Positions 42,962-53,758 of a stretch of 64,000 bases of DNA are shown here, piece by piece (the first letter of the stretch is position 1; each line of letters begins with the position of its first letter). This DNA comes from Nocardia bhagyanarayanae. GTDB taxonomy: Bacteria > Actinomycetota > Actinomycetes > Mycobacteriales > Mycobacteriaceae. Under the pieces are notes generated by a model. It did not search any database and was not told the DNA's origin. It worked only from the letters and a program-made list of their open reading frames with translations. The translations under genes and the position numbers were made by a program. Location: the NCBI RefSeq assembly GCF_006716565.1, contig NZ_VFPG01000001.1, forward strand, positions 1,178,001 through 1,242,000. The letters are read 5' to 3'.

Positions 42962-43951
42962 GTGGACTCCACCGAGCTTCGTATTGCCGCCGTGGTCCCG
43001 TGCCACAACGAAGAGGCCTCGGTGGCCAAGGTTGTCGCCGACCTCCAAGCCGCCGTGCCGGGAATCGTCGTCTACGTCTACGACAACCTGAGCACCGACC
43101 GGACCGCCGAACTCGCCCGCCAGGCAGGCGCGATCGTCCGCCAGGAACACACCAAGGGCAAGGGCAACGTGGTGCGGCGCGCGTTCGCCGACATCGAGGC
43201 CGACGTCTACCTGATGATCGACGGCGACGACACCTACGAGGCGGCCGACGCCCCGCTGATGATCAAGACGCTGCTCGACGGCCCCTACGATCACGTGCTC
43301 GGCGTGCGCAAGCAGGACTCCTCCGGCACCGCGTACCGCACCGGCCACGAGACCGGCAACCGGGTGCTCAACGGCGTGGTCGGAAAGGTGTTCGGCGAGA
43401 ACGTCGAAGACATGCTCAGCGGCTTCCGCGTGTTCTCGCGCCGGTTCGTCAAGAGCTTCCCCGCGGTCTCCCGCGAGTTCGAGATCGAGACCGAGCTGAC
43501 AGTGCACTCGCTGCACCTGCGGGTGCCGCAGACCGCCGTTCCGGTCGGCTTCCGCGATCGTCCGGCAGGCAGCGAATCCAAACTGCGTACCTACCACGAC
43601 GGTTTCAAGATCCTCGCGCTGATCATCGGCTTGGCAAGGCACGAGCGGCCCGTCGCGTTCTACGGCCTGTTCGGCACGCTGAGCTGGCTGGTCTCGATCG
43701 TGCTGACCATCCCGATCGTCATCGAATTCACCAGGACGCACGAGGTTCCGCGCTTCCCCACCCTGTTCCTCGGCTTCACGCTGCTGCTGCTCGGCAGCCT
43801 GGCCTGGACCGCCGGGTTGATCCTCGACGGCATCCGCCGGTCCCGCCACGAGGCGGCGCGCCTGGTCTACCTGCGCTATTCGGCCGTCGTCGCGGAGGAC
43901 GACCCGTTCCGAAACGGCGGTGACGCGCCGGCCCGTGGAGACGCGCGGTGA
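42962..43951 (+). CDS. Polyprenyl-phosphate glycosyltransferase (GtrB/DPM1-like)
   Basis: This 329-residue GT2 enzyme opens with RIAAVVPCHNEEASVAKVV, continues with the donor-site VYDNLSTDRTAELA, the metal motif LMIDGDDTYEA (about residue 80), and the SGFRVFSRRFVKSF acceptor region, and ends in two membrane helices (about 230-252 and 265-290). These are features of dolichyl/polyprenyl-phosphate sugar synthases. It overlaps the next gene by four bases (GTGA at 43948) and pairs with the divergent GtrA gene. Confidence 0.85.
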   Translation: MDSTELRIAAVVPCHNEEASVAKVVADLQAAVPGIVVYVYDNLSTDRTAELARQAGAIVRQEHTKGKGNVVRRAFADIEADVYLMIDGDDTYEAADAPLMIKTLLDGPYDHVLGVRKQDSSGTAYRTGHETGNRVLNGVVGKVFGENVEDMLSGFRVFSRRFVKSFPAVSREFEIETELTVHSLHLRVPQTAVPVGFRDRPAGSESKLRTYHDGFKILALIIGLARHERPVAFYGLFGTLSWLVSIVLTIPIVIEFTRTHEVPRFPTLFLGFTLLLLGSLAWTAGLILDGIRRSRHEAARLVYLRYSAVVAEDDPFRNGGDAPARGDAR

Positions 43952-45588
43952 CCACCTCCGCCGATCGCGGCAGCACAGTGGGGACCACTATCGAAACGCC
44001 CGACACGGCCGACAGCGAGCACGAGCCGGCCGACAGCGCTAAGCCCGCGGAGGGCACGGAACCGTCCACAGCCGCACGCGAAGAGGATTCCGCGTCTTCC
44101 GGCGCGGCCCGAAAGGCCGGTCGCGCCATCGTCACTCGCTTCGGCGCTGCGACGGTCGCGTTCGCGGTAATCACGGCACTCTTCGGTTCGCTGTTCGCTG
44201 TACTCTCCCCGCCGTTCTGGGGCCACGACGAGATCACCCAGTTCGGCCGCGCCTATCAGGTCGCGTACGGCGGCTTCCTGCCGCAGCAGATCCAGGACGG
44301 TCGCGGTCTCGCCTACGGCGGCGATGTGCCAGTCAACGTCGACGCGCTGATGGGCTATGCGTTCCGCGACTACCAGGACAACCCGCAAGAGCCGGACCCC
44401 ATGGTGGCCGATCCCGGCGAGTACGACCGGCTGAAGAGCGCTCCGGTCGACTCGCCCATGACCTCGGTCTGGTTCACCAACACGGCCGCCTACTCCCCCG
44501 TGCCGTATGTGCCCGCCGCCGTCGGCATTCGGGCCGCGGCGCTGTTCGACCTCGATGTGGGCTCGACGGTGCTGCTGACCCGGCTCGCGGGTCTGCTCGC
44601 CTACCTGGTCGTGGTCGGTTTCGGCCTGTACGCGCTGCGCGCGCACCGGGTGCAGTGGCTCGCGTTCACCGTCGCGGTGCTGCCGATCGCGGTGTTCCAG
44701 GCGGGCACGGTCACCGCCGACACGCTGACCAACGCGCTGGCCATCATGGTGTCCGCGCTGCTGATCAAGGCGCTGTTCCTCGGCGACGGCCTGAGCCGTA
44801 CGGAGACGGTCGCTTTGCTCGGCGCGACGCTGCTGCTGCCGGTCAGCAAGCCGACCTACGTGCTGCTCGCCATGCTGGTGGTGCTGGTGCCGGTGGACCG
44901 CTTCGGATTCTTCGGCGGTGCGGCGGTTTCCGGCTTCACCTGGCGCAGGCTCGTGCCGTGGGCCTTCGCCGCCGCGGGCGCGCTCGCCTTCGCGGTCTGG
45001 ATGAAGATCGCGGCGCCCACCGGCGACGGCATGAGCCTGATGCGACCGCCGCACCAGTGGTACACCGTCAAGCCTGGTGAACAGCTCGGTGAGATCCTCG
45101 GCGATCCATTGCATTTCCTGAGCGTCTTCGGCGACAGCATCTCCTACCGCGACCAGCGCTGGTTCACCCAGTTCTTCGGTGAACTCGGCTTCGCCTACAT
45201 CGACGTGCCCGCCGTCGCGGTGCTCGCCTGCCTGCTCGCCTTCGCGGTGAGCGTCGGCATCGCGGACCGGATGAACCCGCGCACCGCCACCTTCGCGCGG
45301 ACGCTGGTCGTGGCGCTCACGGTGGCGGCCAGCGTCGCGATGATCTACGTGACGCTGTACATGTCGTTCACGCCGGTCGGCTACTACATCATCGACGGCG
45401 TGCAGGGCCGCTACTTCGTGCCCTTGGCGCTGGTCGCGTTCGCGGCGCTGCTGCGCTGGATGCCGTTGCGGCTCACCGACGCTCGCGGGCAGACTCCGAC
45501 GTGGGGACCGGCGGTCACGGTCGTGGTCGCGACGCTGGTCGCGCTGATCGCCTCGGTCGCGAAGTACAGCACGATCGTCTGGGGCTGA
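43948..45588 (+). CDS. DUF2142-type integral membrane protein, putative GT-C enzyme
   Basis: The protein (546 residues) has a disordered N-terminal region of about 60 residues, a first helix near 70-90, and then the extracytoplasmic loop beginning SPPFWGHDEITQFGRAYQVA, where His-Asp-Glu sits right after the first helix as in GT-C transferases and the DUF2142 family. About ten further helices follow, with VQGRYFVPLAL near the end, also typical of DUF2142. It would transfer a sugar from a polyprenyl carrier outside the membrane. Co-translation with the GT2 gene supports a three-part module with GtrA. Confidence 0.78.
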   Translation: MTTSADRGSTVGTTIETPDTADSEHEPADSAKPAEGTEPSTAAREEDSASSGAARKAGRAIVTRFGAATVAFAVITALFGSLFAVLSPPFWGHDEITQFGRAYQVAYGGFLPQQIQDGRGLAYGGDVPVNVDALMGYAFRDYQDNPQEPDPMVADPGEYDRLKSAPVDSPMTSVWFTNTAAYSPVPYVPAAVGIRAAALFDLDVGSTVLLTRLAGLLAYLVVVGFGLYALRAHRVQWLAFTVAVLPIAVFQAGTVTADTLTNALAIMVSALLIKALFLGDGLSRTETVALLGATLLLPVSKPTYVLLAMLVVLVPVDRFGFFGGAAVSGFTWRRLVPWAFAAAGALAFAVWMKIAAPTGDGMSLMRPPHQWYTVKPGEQLGEILGDPLHFLSVFGDSISYRDQRWFTQFFGELGFAYIDVPAVAVLACLLAFAVSVGIADRMNPRTATFARTLVVALTVAASVAMIYVTLYMSFTPVGYYIIDGVQGRYFVPLALVAFAALLRWMPLRLTDARGQTPTWGPAVTVVVATLVALIASVAKYSTIVWG

Positions 45589-45783
45589 TCCGGTCGAGCC
45601 GCACGGTGCGCCGATTATCCGGCTGATCAGCGCGGAACCGCTCCGGAAGCACTGCTGGTCGGCGCCAAGCGCGGTTCCACCTTCGGCGCACCGGTGGTGG
45701 GCGGTCGCCGCGGATCGTCGTAATGCGGCTACAGCTGTCGTAGCGAGCGGATCCAGGGCGTTGCCCGCTGGCCGACCGGCGAA

Positions 45784-47099
<1,316 letters not shown>

Positions 47100-47813
47100 A
47101 TGCTGATGAGGAAATTCGCCGCCACCTCGGCGCTGCTGATCGCCGCGCTCGGCGTGACCGCGGGCACCGTCAACGCGGCCCCCGAGGCTCCGGCCGCCGA
47201 CGCACCGATCAACTTCACCGCGCAGTCCACCGACACCCAGTCGATCATCACCCTCGACTCGGGCTCGCTCGTCGTCGAGGACAACGCCCTGAAGATCAAG
47301 GCCGCCGACGGCAGCGTGGTCGCGGGCACCCCGCTGACCTTCCGCGTCGACGAGTTCGAGTTCCCGATCGCCGCGGACATTTCCGACCGCACCGCGACCC
47401 TGACCCCGCAGCTCGACATGAACAAGGCCGTGTACAAGCCGGTCGCGCTGCCCTACGAGGACAAGGCGCCCTGGAAGAGCGAGTACGACCGTGAGCTCGC
47501 CGCCTTCAACCGCATGAAGGACACCATCGCCATGGGCGCCACCATCGGCACCCTGGTCGGCGGCCTCGGCGGCGCCGCTGTCGGCTGCGTGCTCGGCGGC
47601 ATCGTCGGCGCGACCGTCGCCTCGGCAACCATCGTCGGCCTGTTCGGCCCGTTCCTGCCCGCCGCCGCCATCGGCTGCATCGGCGGCATCCTCGCGGTCG
47701 GCGCCCTCGGCACCCTGGCGGGTCAGATCTTCATCACCGCCCCGGTGGCCATCGGTGCGGCGATCCAGTACTTCACCACCATCAACCAGCCGTTCGTGCC
47801 CCCGGCCAAGTAA
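47100..47813 (+). CDS. Secreted glycine-zipper protein, paralogue 1
   Basis: The predicted preprotein (237 residues) begins MLMRKFAATSALLIAALGV with cleavage near VNAAPEA, so it is exported by Sec. The mature part has a beta-rich domain (about 40-120: LTFRVDEFEFPIAADIS) and then a hydrophobic Gly/Ala-rich segment (about 145-220: IGTLVGGLGGAAVGCVLGGI and further) with two conserved Cys residues and glycine-zipper spacing. It ends in a short polar tail (YFTTINQPF). I associate the family with Nocardia but know no function. It may insert in the mycolate outer membrane. Paralogue 2 lies 384 bases downstream. Confidence 0.75.
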   Translation: MLMRKFAATSALLIAALGVTAGTVNAAPEAPAADAPINFTAQSTDTQSIITLDSGSLVVEDNALKIKAADGSVVAGTPLTFRVDEFEFPIAADISDRTATLTPQLDMNKAVYKPVALPYEDKAPWKSEYDRELAAFNRMKDTIAMGATIGTLVGGLGGAAVGCVLGGIVGATVASATIVGLFGPFLPAAAIGCIGGILAVGALGTLAGQIFITAPVAIGAAIQYFTTINQPFVPPAK

Positions 47814-47866
47814 TTCGAACAGCTTGCCGCACAACTGAATCCGCGCGATAGAGTCGCGAGACAGCA

Positions 47867-47897
47867 AGCCCCGCCCGGTTTCATCGGGCGGGGCTTT
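47867..47897 (+). terminator. Rho-independent terminator after paralogue 1
   Basis: AGCCCCGCCCG (47867-47877) pairs perfectly with CGGGCGGGGCT (47885-47895) around a seven-base loop, followed by TTTCG. It is the classic high-GC hairpin and isolates the two paralogues transcriptionally. Confidence 0.85.
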
Positions 47898-48098
47898 CGC
47901 CTGTCGGGGGTTCCGGCCTCCACACCGGCGCCATGGCGCGGCGCACACTCCCCGCAACCTGCTCGCATGCCGGACGCGGCGGCTGTGTTCCGCGCCACTG
48001 CGCACTTGACCCGAACAAAAGTTCAGGTTCTAACGTCGAGCCGGAGCCGAGCACAGAACGACTCCGAACAGGGAATTGCCGAAGCGGACCGGTAAAGA

Positions 48099-48138
48099 GT
48101 GAACACAATCTTAACATTACCGATTCATACGGTTAACC
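48099..48138 (+). promoter_or_regulatory. Upstream element shared with paralogue 1
   Basis: GTGAACACAATCTTAAC (from 48099) and ACGGTTAACC (48129-48138) match GTGAACAAAATTTGAAT and ACGGTTCACC upstream of paralogue 1 with a spacing of 30 versus 29 bases. The distance to the start codon is about 60 here and 70 there. The conservation in otherwise diverged non-coding DNA suggests a binding site or promoter. Confidence 0.5.
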
Positions 48139-48197
48139 AATTGTTTTCGACTGGGGCGCGCAATTCCCGGCACCCCGCGAATAAGGGATACGGACAA

Positions 48198-48950
48198 ATG
48201 CTGATGAGGAAATTCGCCGCAACCGCCTGGCTGCTGGTCGCCGTCGTGGCGAGCACCGCGGGCACCGCCGCCGCCGAACCCGAGGGGATGGGCGTCACTG
48301 CGAGCGCCGATGGCATCGCGGCGACCGATGGCACCGGCCTCGCCGAGGTGGTGGGGTTCACGGCCACCGCCACCGGCGACACCGCCGTGATCGGCATCGA
48401 CGCCGGAGCGCTCGTGATCGCCGACGACGTCCTGGAGATCCGAAGCGACGACGGCATCGTCCTCGCGGGCACGCCGCTGAGGTTCCGCGTCGACGACTTC
48501 GAGTTCCCCATCGCAGCCGAGATCTCCGGCCGCACCGCGGCCCTCACGCCGCAGCTCGCCCTCGACAAGGCGCGCTACCGGCCCGTGGCCCTCCCGTTCG
48601 AGGACAAGGCCCCGTGGAAGAACGAATACGATCGCGAGCAGGCCGCGTGGTCGCGGATGACCAGCACGATCGGCCTGGGCGTGAGCATGGGGGCGCTGCT
48701 CGGCGGACTCGGCGGCGCGGCCGTCGGCTGCGTCCTCGGCGGCATCGCGGGCGCGACCGTGGCGGCGGCCACCATCGCCGGACTGTTCGGGCCGTTCCTG
48801 CCCGCGGCCGCGGTCGGCTGCCTCGGCGGCATCGCCGCGATCGGCGCACTCGGCGCGGTCGCGGGTCAGCTGTTCGTGACGGCTCCCGTCGCCATCGCGG
48901 CGGTCGCCCAGTACTTCACCACGATCAACGCGCCGTTCCCGGCGAAGTGA
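48198..48950 (+). CDS. Secreted glycine-zipper protein, paralogue 2
   Basis: This 250-residue preprotein shares the layout and much sequence with paralogue 1: identical MLMRKFAAT start, signal cleavage near TAAAEPEG, the RFRVDDFEFPIAAEISGRTA domain, EDKAPWKNEYDRE, and the hydrophobic LGGLGGAAVGCVLGGIAGA segment with both cysteines kept, ending YFTTINAPFPAK. A linker of about 20 residues after the signal peptide is extra (GVTASADGIAATDG). Its 3' end overlaps the convergent next gene by 26 bases. Confidence 0.75.
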   Translation: MLMRKFAATAWLLVAVVASTAGTAAAEPEGMGVTASADGIAATDGTGLAEVVGFTATATGDTAVIGIDAGALVIADDVLEIRSDDGIVLAGTPLRFRVDDFEFPIAAEISGRTAALTPQLALDKARYRPVALPFEDKAPWKNEYDREQAAWSRMTSTIGLGVSMGALLGGLGGAAVGCVLGGIAGATVAAATIAGLFGPFLPAAAVGCLGGIAAIGALGAVAGQLFVTAPVAIAAVAQYFTTINAPFPAK

Positions 48951-49335
48951 GCCGGTCGCGCAGGAAGCGGCGCGCGCCGACGGTCGCGTAACCGCCGGTC
49001 AGGGCGACCAGCGCGGCGGCGACACCGCGGTGGATGTCGCCGCGGACCACGTGTGCCGTTCCGCTCGCGGTGTCGAGGATGTCGACCATGAGCGCGAGGC
49101 GCTGCCAGCGCGGGCGGTCGGCGGGCGCGGCGGTCAGGTATCCGAGGCCGAGCGCGAGCGCGCGGGCGCCGAAGATCCTGGTCATGTAGCCGAGTTCGGG
49201 AGTCGGGCGGGTCAGCGCCAGGCGCGCCGCCGTGCGCGGCGCGGCCAGCGCGGTCGCGCCGAGCGCGATGCGACCGTAGGCGAGCGCCGAAAGAGCCCGG
49301 TCGAGTGTCGTCGGGGTCGTCTCTGTAGCCACCAT
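48925..49335 (-). CDS. Small membrane protein, unknown function
   Basis: The protein (136 residues) has three to four short hydrophobic segments (LAYGRIALGATALAA, GARALALGLGYLTA, LALMVDILDT, GVAAALVALTGGY). The pattern GRIALGA...FGAREL-like FGARALALG is shared with small actinobacterial membrane proteins of unknown role. Its stop lies inside the 3' end of secreted paralogue 2. ATG 49335 overlaps no other gene. Confidence 0.62.
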   Translation of the reverse strand: MVATETTPTTLDRALSALAYGRIALGATALAAPRTAARLALTRPTPELGYMTRIFGARALALGLGYLTAAPADRPRWQRLALMVDILDTASGTAHVVRGDIHRGVAAALVALTGGYATVGARRFLRDRLTSPGTAR

Positions 49336-49450
49336 GGCCTCAGCCTGCCGAAACGCGACACCGGAGTCGATTACGTCCGAGGTAAGCGCGACAGCATCCC
49401 GCCCCGGGCGCGGGCCCGGGGCGGGACAAGACTCGTCCGGCCGACCGTGA

Positions 49451-50443
49451 TCAGGCCGTCCGAGCCTGCTCCAACTGCTCGAACCTGGTGCGCGCGAAAC
49501 GCGCCACCCGGCCGAGCGCCGCCCGGGATTCGGGCAGGTTCGGCGCGATGCTCATGAACGCGTGCACCTGTCCGCGCCACAGCTCCACCGCGTGCGGCAC
49601 GCCCGCGGCGGTGAGCCGTCGCGCCATCAGCTCGCAGTCGTAGCGCAGCACCTCGTCCTCTGCGGCGATCATCAGCACCGGCGGCAGGCCGGAGAGCGCG
49701 CCGTTCACCGGCGAGAGCAGCGGATCGAGCGCGCCGTCGATCTCCGCGCCGAGTTTCACGACGGCTTCCAGCGCCGACAGCGGGATGTACGGGTCCCGCG
49801 CGACGTTGACGTACTCGCGCTTGGCGGCGTAGTCCAGGTCGAGCAGCGGGCTCAGCCCGACCAGCCCCGCGGGCACCGGAAGTCCGGCCTGCACCGCGCG
49901 CAGCGCGGTCGCGAAGGTCAGGTAGCCGCCCGCCGAATCACCGGCGAAGACGATCCGGGCCGGATCGGCGCCGTGCCGCAGCAGCCAGCGGTAGGCGGTG
50001 AGGCAGTCCTCGACCGACTCGCCGATGCTGCCGACGGGCAACTGGCGATAGTCGACATTGACCACCGGAAGACCGATGCGCCTGGCCAGGCTGGCCGCGA
50101 CCGGCCGGTGCGTCTCCAGCCCGCACACCGCGAAGCCGCCGCCGTGCATGTACAGCACCGCGCCGTGCCGCAGCGCCCGTGCCGCGCCGGACGGGCGCAC
50201 GATCTCCATCCGGAATCCACCGAGGGTGACCTGCTCGCGTTCGATGCCGCGCGGTGCGGGGCGCAATCGGGCAAGCCCGTCGATGGCGAAGGCGCCGACG
50301 GGAATGGTGGCCCGGGTGATCGGGGCCATCCGCAGCATCGGCCGCACCACGCCGCGGCAGGTCGCCAGCAGCAGCCGCGCCGCGGCGCTCGGGCCGTCCG
50401 GATTCATCACGATGGCGGAGCCGTCGACCGTGGTCGCTGTCAT
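49451..50443 (-). CDS. Alpha/beta-hydrolase of the hormone-sensitive-lipase family
   Basis: The protein (330 residues) carries LYMHGGGFAVCG (oxyanion HGGG), nucleophile elbow FAGDSAGGYLTFA (Ser about residue 170), acid in AAEDEVLRYD and histidine in GQVHAFMSIAP. These are diagnostic of HSL-type esterases (Lip family in mycobacteria). There is no signal peptide; it probably cleaves short- to medium-chain esters in the cytoplasm. ATG 50443 is chosen. The rmlA gene is divergent. Confidence 0.87.
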   Translation of the reverse strand: MTATTVDGSAIVMNPDGPSAAARLLLATCRGVVRPMLRMAPITRATIPVGAFAIDGLARLRPAPRGIEREQVTLGGFRMEIVRPSGAARALRHGAVLYMHGGGFAVCGLETHRPVAASLARRIGLPVVNVDYRQLPVGSIGESVEDCLTAYRWLLRHGADPARIVFAGDSAGGYLTFATALRAVQAGLPVPAGLVGLSPLLDLDYAAKREYVNVARDPYIPLSALEAVVKLGAEIDGALDPLLSPVNGALSGLPPVLMIAAEDEVLRYDCELMARRLTAAGVPHAVELWRGQVHAFMSIAPNLPESRAALGRVARFARTRFEQLEQARTA

Positions 50444-50763
50444 CGCGCACCTACCTCACACTGGCGCGCCGAACCGACCGAGACGGAACCGAGCCCGGAT
50501 GCGGGCGTGGCCACGGGCGAGAGTCGACGCTGACATCTCACGCTGCGGCCATTCGCGACGTTCCCGGGGCCCTGCGTGGTCACGCAAGCTACCGCCTCCG
50601 CGCCCGTCGCTCACGTCGCAGCGCTTTTCAGAAGACCACGCGAAAGTGATCTATGCAACAGCAATCGCCCGCCGCGCCGGGCGGCGAAACGTTCGTGATG
50701 AATTCGTGCACGAGTCGGAACCTCCTCGAATCCGAGAGCGGTCGAACTGGCAGACTCCAGGGC
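50444..50763. other. Divergent gap between lipase and rmlA
   Basis: These 320 bases must hold promoters for both neighbours. An in-frame extension of rmlA to 50653 exists but lacks similarity to RmlA and a ribosome-binding site. I see no repeat or further gene. Confidence 0.4.
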
Positions 50764-51636
50764 ATGCGCGGAATCATCTTGGCGGGCGGCACCGGTTCGA
50801 GGCTGCACCCGATCACGCGCGGGGTGAGCAAGCAGCTGGTCCCGGTCTACGACAAACCGATGGTCTACTACCCGCTGTCCACGCTGATGCTCGCGGGCAT
50901 CAAGGACATCCTGGTGATCACCACGCCAGAGGACGCCGAGGCCTTCGCCAGGCTGCTCGGCGACGGTTCCCAGTTCGGCATATCGATCAGCTATGTCGTG
51001 CAGCCCGAACCGGACGGTCTCGCGCGCGCCTTCGTGCTCGGCGCCGACCACATCGGCGGCGAGTGCGCGGCGCTCGTGCTCGGCGACAACATCTTCCACG
51101 GCCCCGGCCTCGGCACCAGCCTGAACCGGTTCTCGGGGATCGACGGCGGCGCGGTGTTCGCCTACTGGGTCTCGGATCCGACGGCCTACGGCGTCGTCGA
51201 ATTCACCGAAGGCCGCGCGGTGTCGATCGAGGAGAAGCCGAAGGTCCCGCGTTCCAACTACGCCATCCCCGGGCTGTACTTCTACGACAACGACGTGGTG
51301 GAGATCGCCCGCGGCCTGCGGCCTTCCGCGCGCGGCGAATACGAGATCACCGACATCAACCGCGCCTACCTGGAACAGGAACGGCTGCGCGTCGACGTGC
51401 TCGCCCGCGGCACCGCCTGGCTCGACACCGGCACCTTCGACTCGCTGCTCGACGCCGCCAACTACGTGCGCACCATCGAGGAACGGCAGGGACTGAAGAT
51501 CGGCGTTCCCGAGGAAGTCGCCTGGCGGATGGGGTATATCGACGACGAGCAGTTGCGCGCTCGCGCCGAGCCGCTCGTCCGTTCCGGCTACGGCGCCTAC
51601 CTGCTCGATCTGCTGGAACGCGGACGGGATTGGTGA
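50764..51636 (+). CDS. rmlA: Glucose-1-phosphate thymidylyltransferase RmlA
   Basis: The protein (290 residues) makes dTDP-glucose from dTTP and glucose 1-phosphate, the first and regulated step of dTDP-rhamnose synthesis. Visible are the nucleotide motif [46 protein letters not shown] with the metal Asp, [20 protein letters not shown], and [21 protein letters not shown] 50764 gives exactly the family start MRGIILAGG. Its TGA overlaps the rmlC start. dTDP-rhamnose is needed for the arabinogalactan linker. Confidence 0.95.
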   Translation: MRGIILAGGTGSRLHPITRGVSKQLVPVYDKPMVYYPLSTLMLAGIKDILVITTPEDAEAFARLLGDGSQFGISISYVVQPEPDGLARAFVLGADHIGGECAALVLGDNIFHGPGLGTSLNRFSGIDGGAVFAYWVSDPTAYGVVEFTEGRAVSIEEKPKVPRSNYAIPGLYFYDNDVVEIARGLRPSARGEYEITDINRAYLEQERLRVDVLARGTAWLDTGTFDSLLDAANYVRTIEERQGLKIGVPEEVAWRMGYIDDEQLRARAEPLVRSGYGAYLLDLLERGRDW

Positions 51637-52187
51637 GCATGGAGATTCGCGAACTCGCGGTGCCCGGCGCCTGGGTGATCACGCCGCGCCGGTTCGAGGA
51701 CGAACGCGGCACCTTCGTCGAATCGTTCAAGGCCTCCGAGTTCGAGAAGGCGACGGGACGTCCGTTCGAGCTGCACCAGGTGAACTGCTCTGTCTCGGCG
51801 GCGGGCGTGCTGCGCGGCATCCACTACACCGAAGACCCGCCCGGCCAGGCCAAATACGTGACGTGCGTGCGCGGCGCGTTCCTGGACGTGGTCGTCGATC
51901 TGCGGCCGGGCTCGCCGACCTACGGTCGCTGGGACAGCGTCCTGCTCGACGACGTCGACCGGCGCTCGGTCTTCCTGTCCGAGGGGCTCGGGCACGCCAT
52001 CCTCTCGCTGGAGGACGAGTCCACGGTCACCTATCTGTGCTCCATCGAGTACACCCCCGAATTCGACAGGGACCTGGATGCTTTCGATCCGCGGCTGGCG
52101 ATCGAGTGGCCGAAGGTCGGCCGCGACGGCACACCGCTGACCTACCTGCGCTCGCCCAAGGACGCCGCCGCGCCGCCGTTCTCCTGA
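51633..52187 (+). CDS. rmlC: dTDP-4-keto-6-deoxyglucose 3,5-epimerase RmlC
   Basis: The protein (184 residues) is a cupin-fold epimerase for the third step of dTDP-rhamnose synthesis. Visible are [15 protein letters not shown], the [18 protein letters not shown] segment with catalytic His, [15 protein letters not shown], and the catalytic-Tyr region [15 protein letters not shown]. Homologues are 185-205 residues long. GTG 51633 overlaps the rmlA stop by four bases; ATG 51639 is an alternative. Confidence 0.94.
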   Translation: MSMEIRELAVPGAWVITPRRFEDERGTFVESFKASEFEKATGRPFELHQVNCSVSAAGVLRGIHYTEDPPGQAKYVTCVRGAFLDVVVDLRPGSPTYGRWDSVLLDDVDRRSVFLSEGLGHAILSLEDESTVTYLCSIEYTPEFDRDLDAFDPRLAIEWPKVGRDGTPLTYLRSPKDAAAPPFS

Positions 52188-52203
52188 ATCCTGGTACATA
52201 GCC

Positions 52204-52253
52204 GGAAGCCACGTCCGGCGGCAGTGGGCCGCTGGACGTGGCTTCCGATTTTT
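52204..52253 (+). terminator. Rho-independent terminator after rmlAC
   Basis: GGAAGCCACGTCC (52204-52216) pairs perfectly with GGACGTGGCTTCC (52234-52246), followed by GATTTTT. It lies between convergent rmlC and the MFS gene and probably serves the rml transcript. Confidence 0.9.
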
Positions 52254-52269
52254 CGCCGGCCGCTGCGGA

Positions 52270-53736
52270 TCAGCCGACGAGCTCGAGTTCCGGTTCGGCG
52301 GCAGCCTGGGGCCGCTTGCCGCGCTTCGGCACGAAGGCCAGCAGGGCGACCAGCGCGCCGACGATGGCGACACCGCCCGCGAATGCCAAACCGGGACGGT
52401 AGGTGTCGAGCATGTCCGCGGGCGAGGCGCTGTGCCCGCCGGAGGAGATGATCGCGGTGGTCACCGCGAGCACGATGGCCGCGCCGACCTGCATGGAGGT
52501 CTGCAGAACGCCCGCGGCCAGACCCTGCTCCTCGTCATCGATGCCGTTGGTGGCCTGGATGTTGATGGCGGGGAAGCCGATCCAGCCGATGCCGATCAGC
52601 AGCACCGCGGGCAGGATCACCGTCAGGTAGGACGGGTCGGTGTCCAGCCGCAGGAACAGCAGGTAGCCGACGGCCATCACGACCATGGTCACGGCGATGA
52701 TCGGGCCGGTGCCGAAGCGGTCGACCAGCTTGTCGGAGAACACCGCCGAGAGCGCGACGAGCAGACCGACCGGCAGCAGGGCCATAGCCAGCTTCAACGG
52801 CGACCAGCCGAGGGTGTCCTGCATGTACAGGGTCACGATGAACTGCCAGCTGAAGTACGACCCCGCGACCGCCACGATGGCGAGGCTGGCGCGGACCAGC
52901 GACGATTTGCGCAGGATGCCGAGGCGGACCAGCGGGTGCGCGACCCGCCGCTCGACGGCGAGGAAGGCCGCGAACAACGCGATCACCGCGACGAACGAAA
53001 CGATGGTGCGCGCCGAACCCCAACCCACCTCGGGAGCGGTGACCACCGTGTAGACCAGCAGCAGCATGGCGGCGGTGGAGAACACGGCGCCGAGGATGTC
53101 GTGGCCGCCCTCTTCGGCGGGCTTGTCCTTGGGCACCAGCACCCACGCCGCGGCCAGCGCGGCCACCGCGATCGGCACCGGGAGCAGGAAGGTCCAGCGC
53201 CAGCCGACGCCGGTCATCAGCCCGCCGAACAGCAGGCCGGAGGAGTAACCGCCCGCGCCGAACACGGTGTAGATGGACAGCGCCTTGTTGCGGGCGGGGC
53301 CCTCGGCGAAGTTGGTGGTGATGATCGACAGACCGGTCGGCGCGGTGAACGCGGCGGCGAGGCCCTTGATGAAACGGGTCAGGATCAGCAGCGGACCGGA
53401 GCTGACCAGGGCGCCGGCGAGCGAGGCGAGGGCGAAGACCGCCAGCGCGATGAGGAAGACCTTGCGCCGCCCGAGCAGATCGGCGGTGCGTCCGCCGAGC
53501 AGCAGCAGGCCGCCGTAACCGAGCACGTAGCCGCTGACCAGCCACTGCAGGGTCGAGGTGGACAGATCGAGTTCGGCGCCGATGGACGGCAGCGCGACAC
53601 CGATCATCGAAACGTCGAGGCCGTCGAGGAACAACACGATGCAGAGAGTGATCAGCATGCCCCAGAGCCGTGCGGACCATCTGGTCGGATCGGTCGCCGT
53701 CGCGGCGGCGGCCGAAAGCGTTGCCGGTGAAGTCAT
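52270..53736 (-). CDS. MFS drug-efflux transporter, DHA2 type
   Basis: The protein (488 residues) has 14 predicted membrane helices. The DHA2 motifs are present: LDGLDVSMIGVALPSIGAEL in helix 1, motif A GGRTADLLGRRKVF between helices 2 and 3, and GAGGYSSGLLFGGLMTG in helix 5. Such pumps export hydrophobic cations or drugs by proton antiport. ATG 53736 is used. The divergent marR gene 85 bases away and the operator between them indicate MarR control. Confidence 0.9.
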   Translation of the reverse strand: MTSPATLSAAAATATDPTRWSARLWGMLITLCIVLFLDGLDVSMIGVALPSIGAELDLSTSTLQWLVSGYVLGYGGLLLLGGRTADLLGRRKVFLIALAVFALASLAGALVSSGPLLILTRFIKGLAAAFTAPTGLSIITTNFAEGPARNKALSIYTVFGAGGYSSGLLFGGLMTGVGWRWTFLLPVPIAVAALAAAWVLVPKDKPAEEGGHDILGAVFSTAAMLLLVYTVVTAPEVGWGSARTIVSFVAVIALFAAFLAVERRVAHPLVRLGILRKSSLVRASLAIVAVAGSYFSWQFIVTLYMQDTLGWSPLKLAMALLPVGLLVALSAVFSDKLVDRFGTGPIIAVTMVVMAVGYLLFLRLDTDPSYLTVILPAVLLIGIGWIGFPAINIQATNGIDDEEQGLAAGVLQTSMQVGAAIVLAVTTAIISSGGHSASPADMLDTYRPGLAFAGGVAIVGALVALLAFVPKRGKRPQAAAEPELELVG

Positions 53737-53758
53737 GCGGAGGACATTACATGCACAC

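Larger units (their letters stand above)
47814..48197. other. Gap between the paralogues: terminator and conserved promoter
   Basis: The 384-base gap holds a strong terminator for paralogue 1 at 47867-47897 and the regulatory element for paralogue 2 at 48099-48138. No gene is visible in it. Confidence 0.6.

Noticed and set aside
50653..50763. N-terminal extension of RmlA by 37 residues
   Set aside because: RmlA homologues start at MRGIILAGG, and the extension has no similarity or ribosome-binding site.
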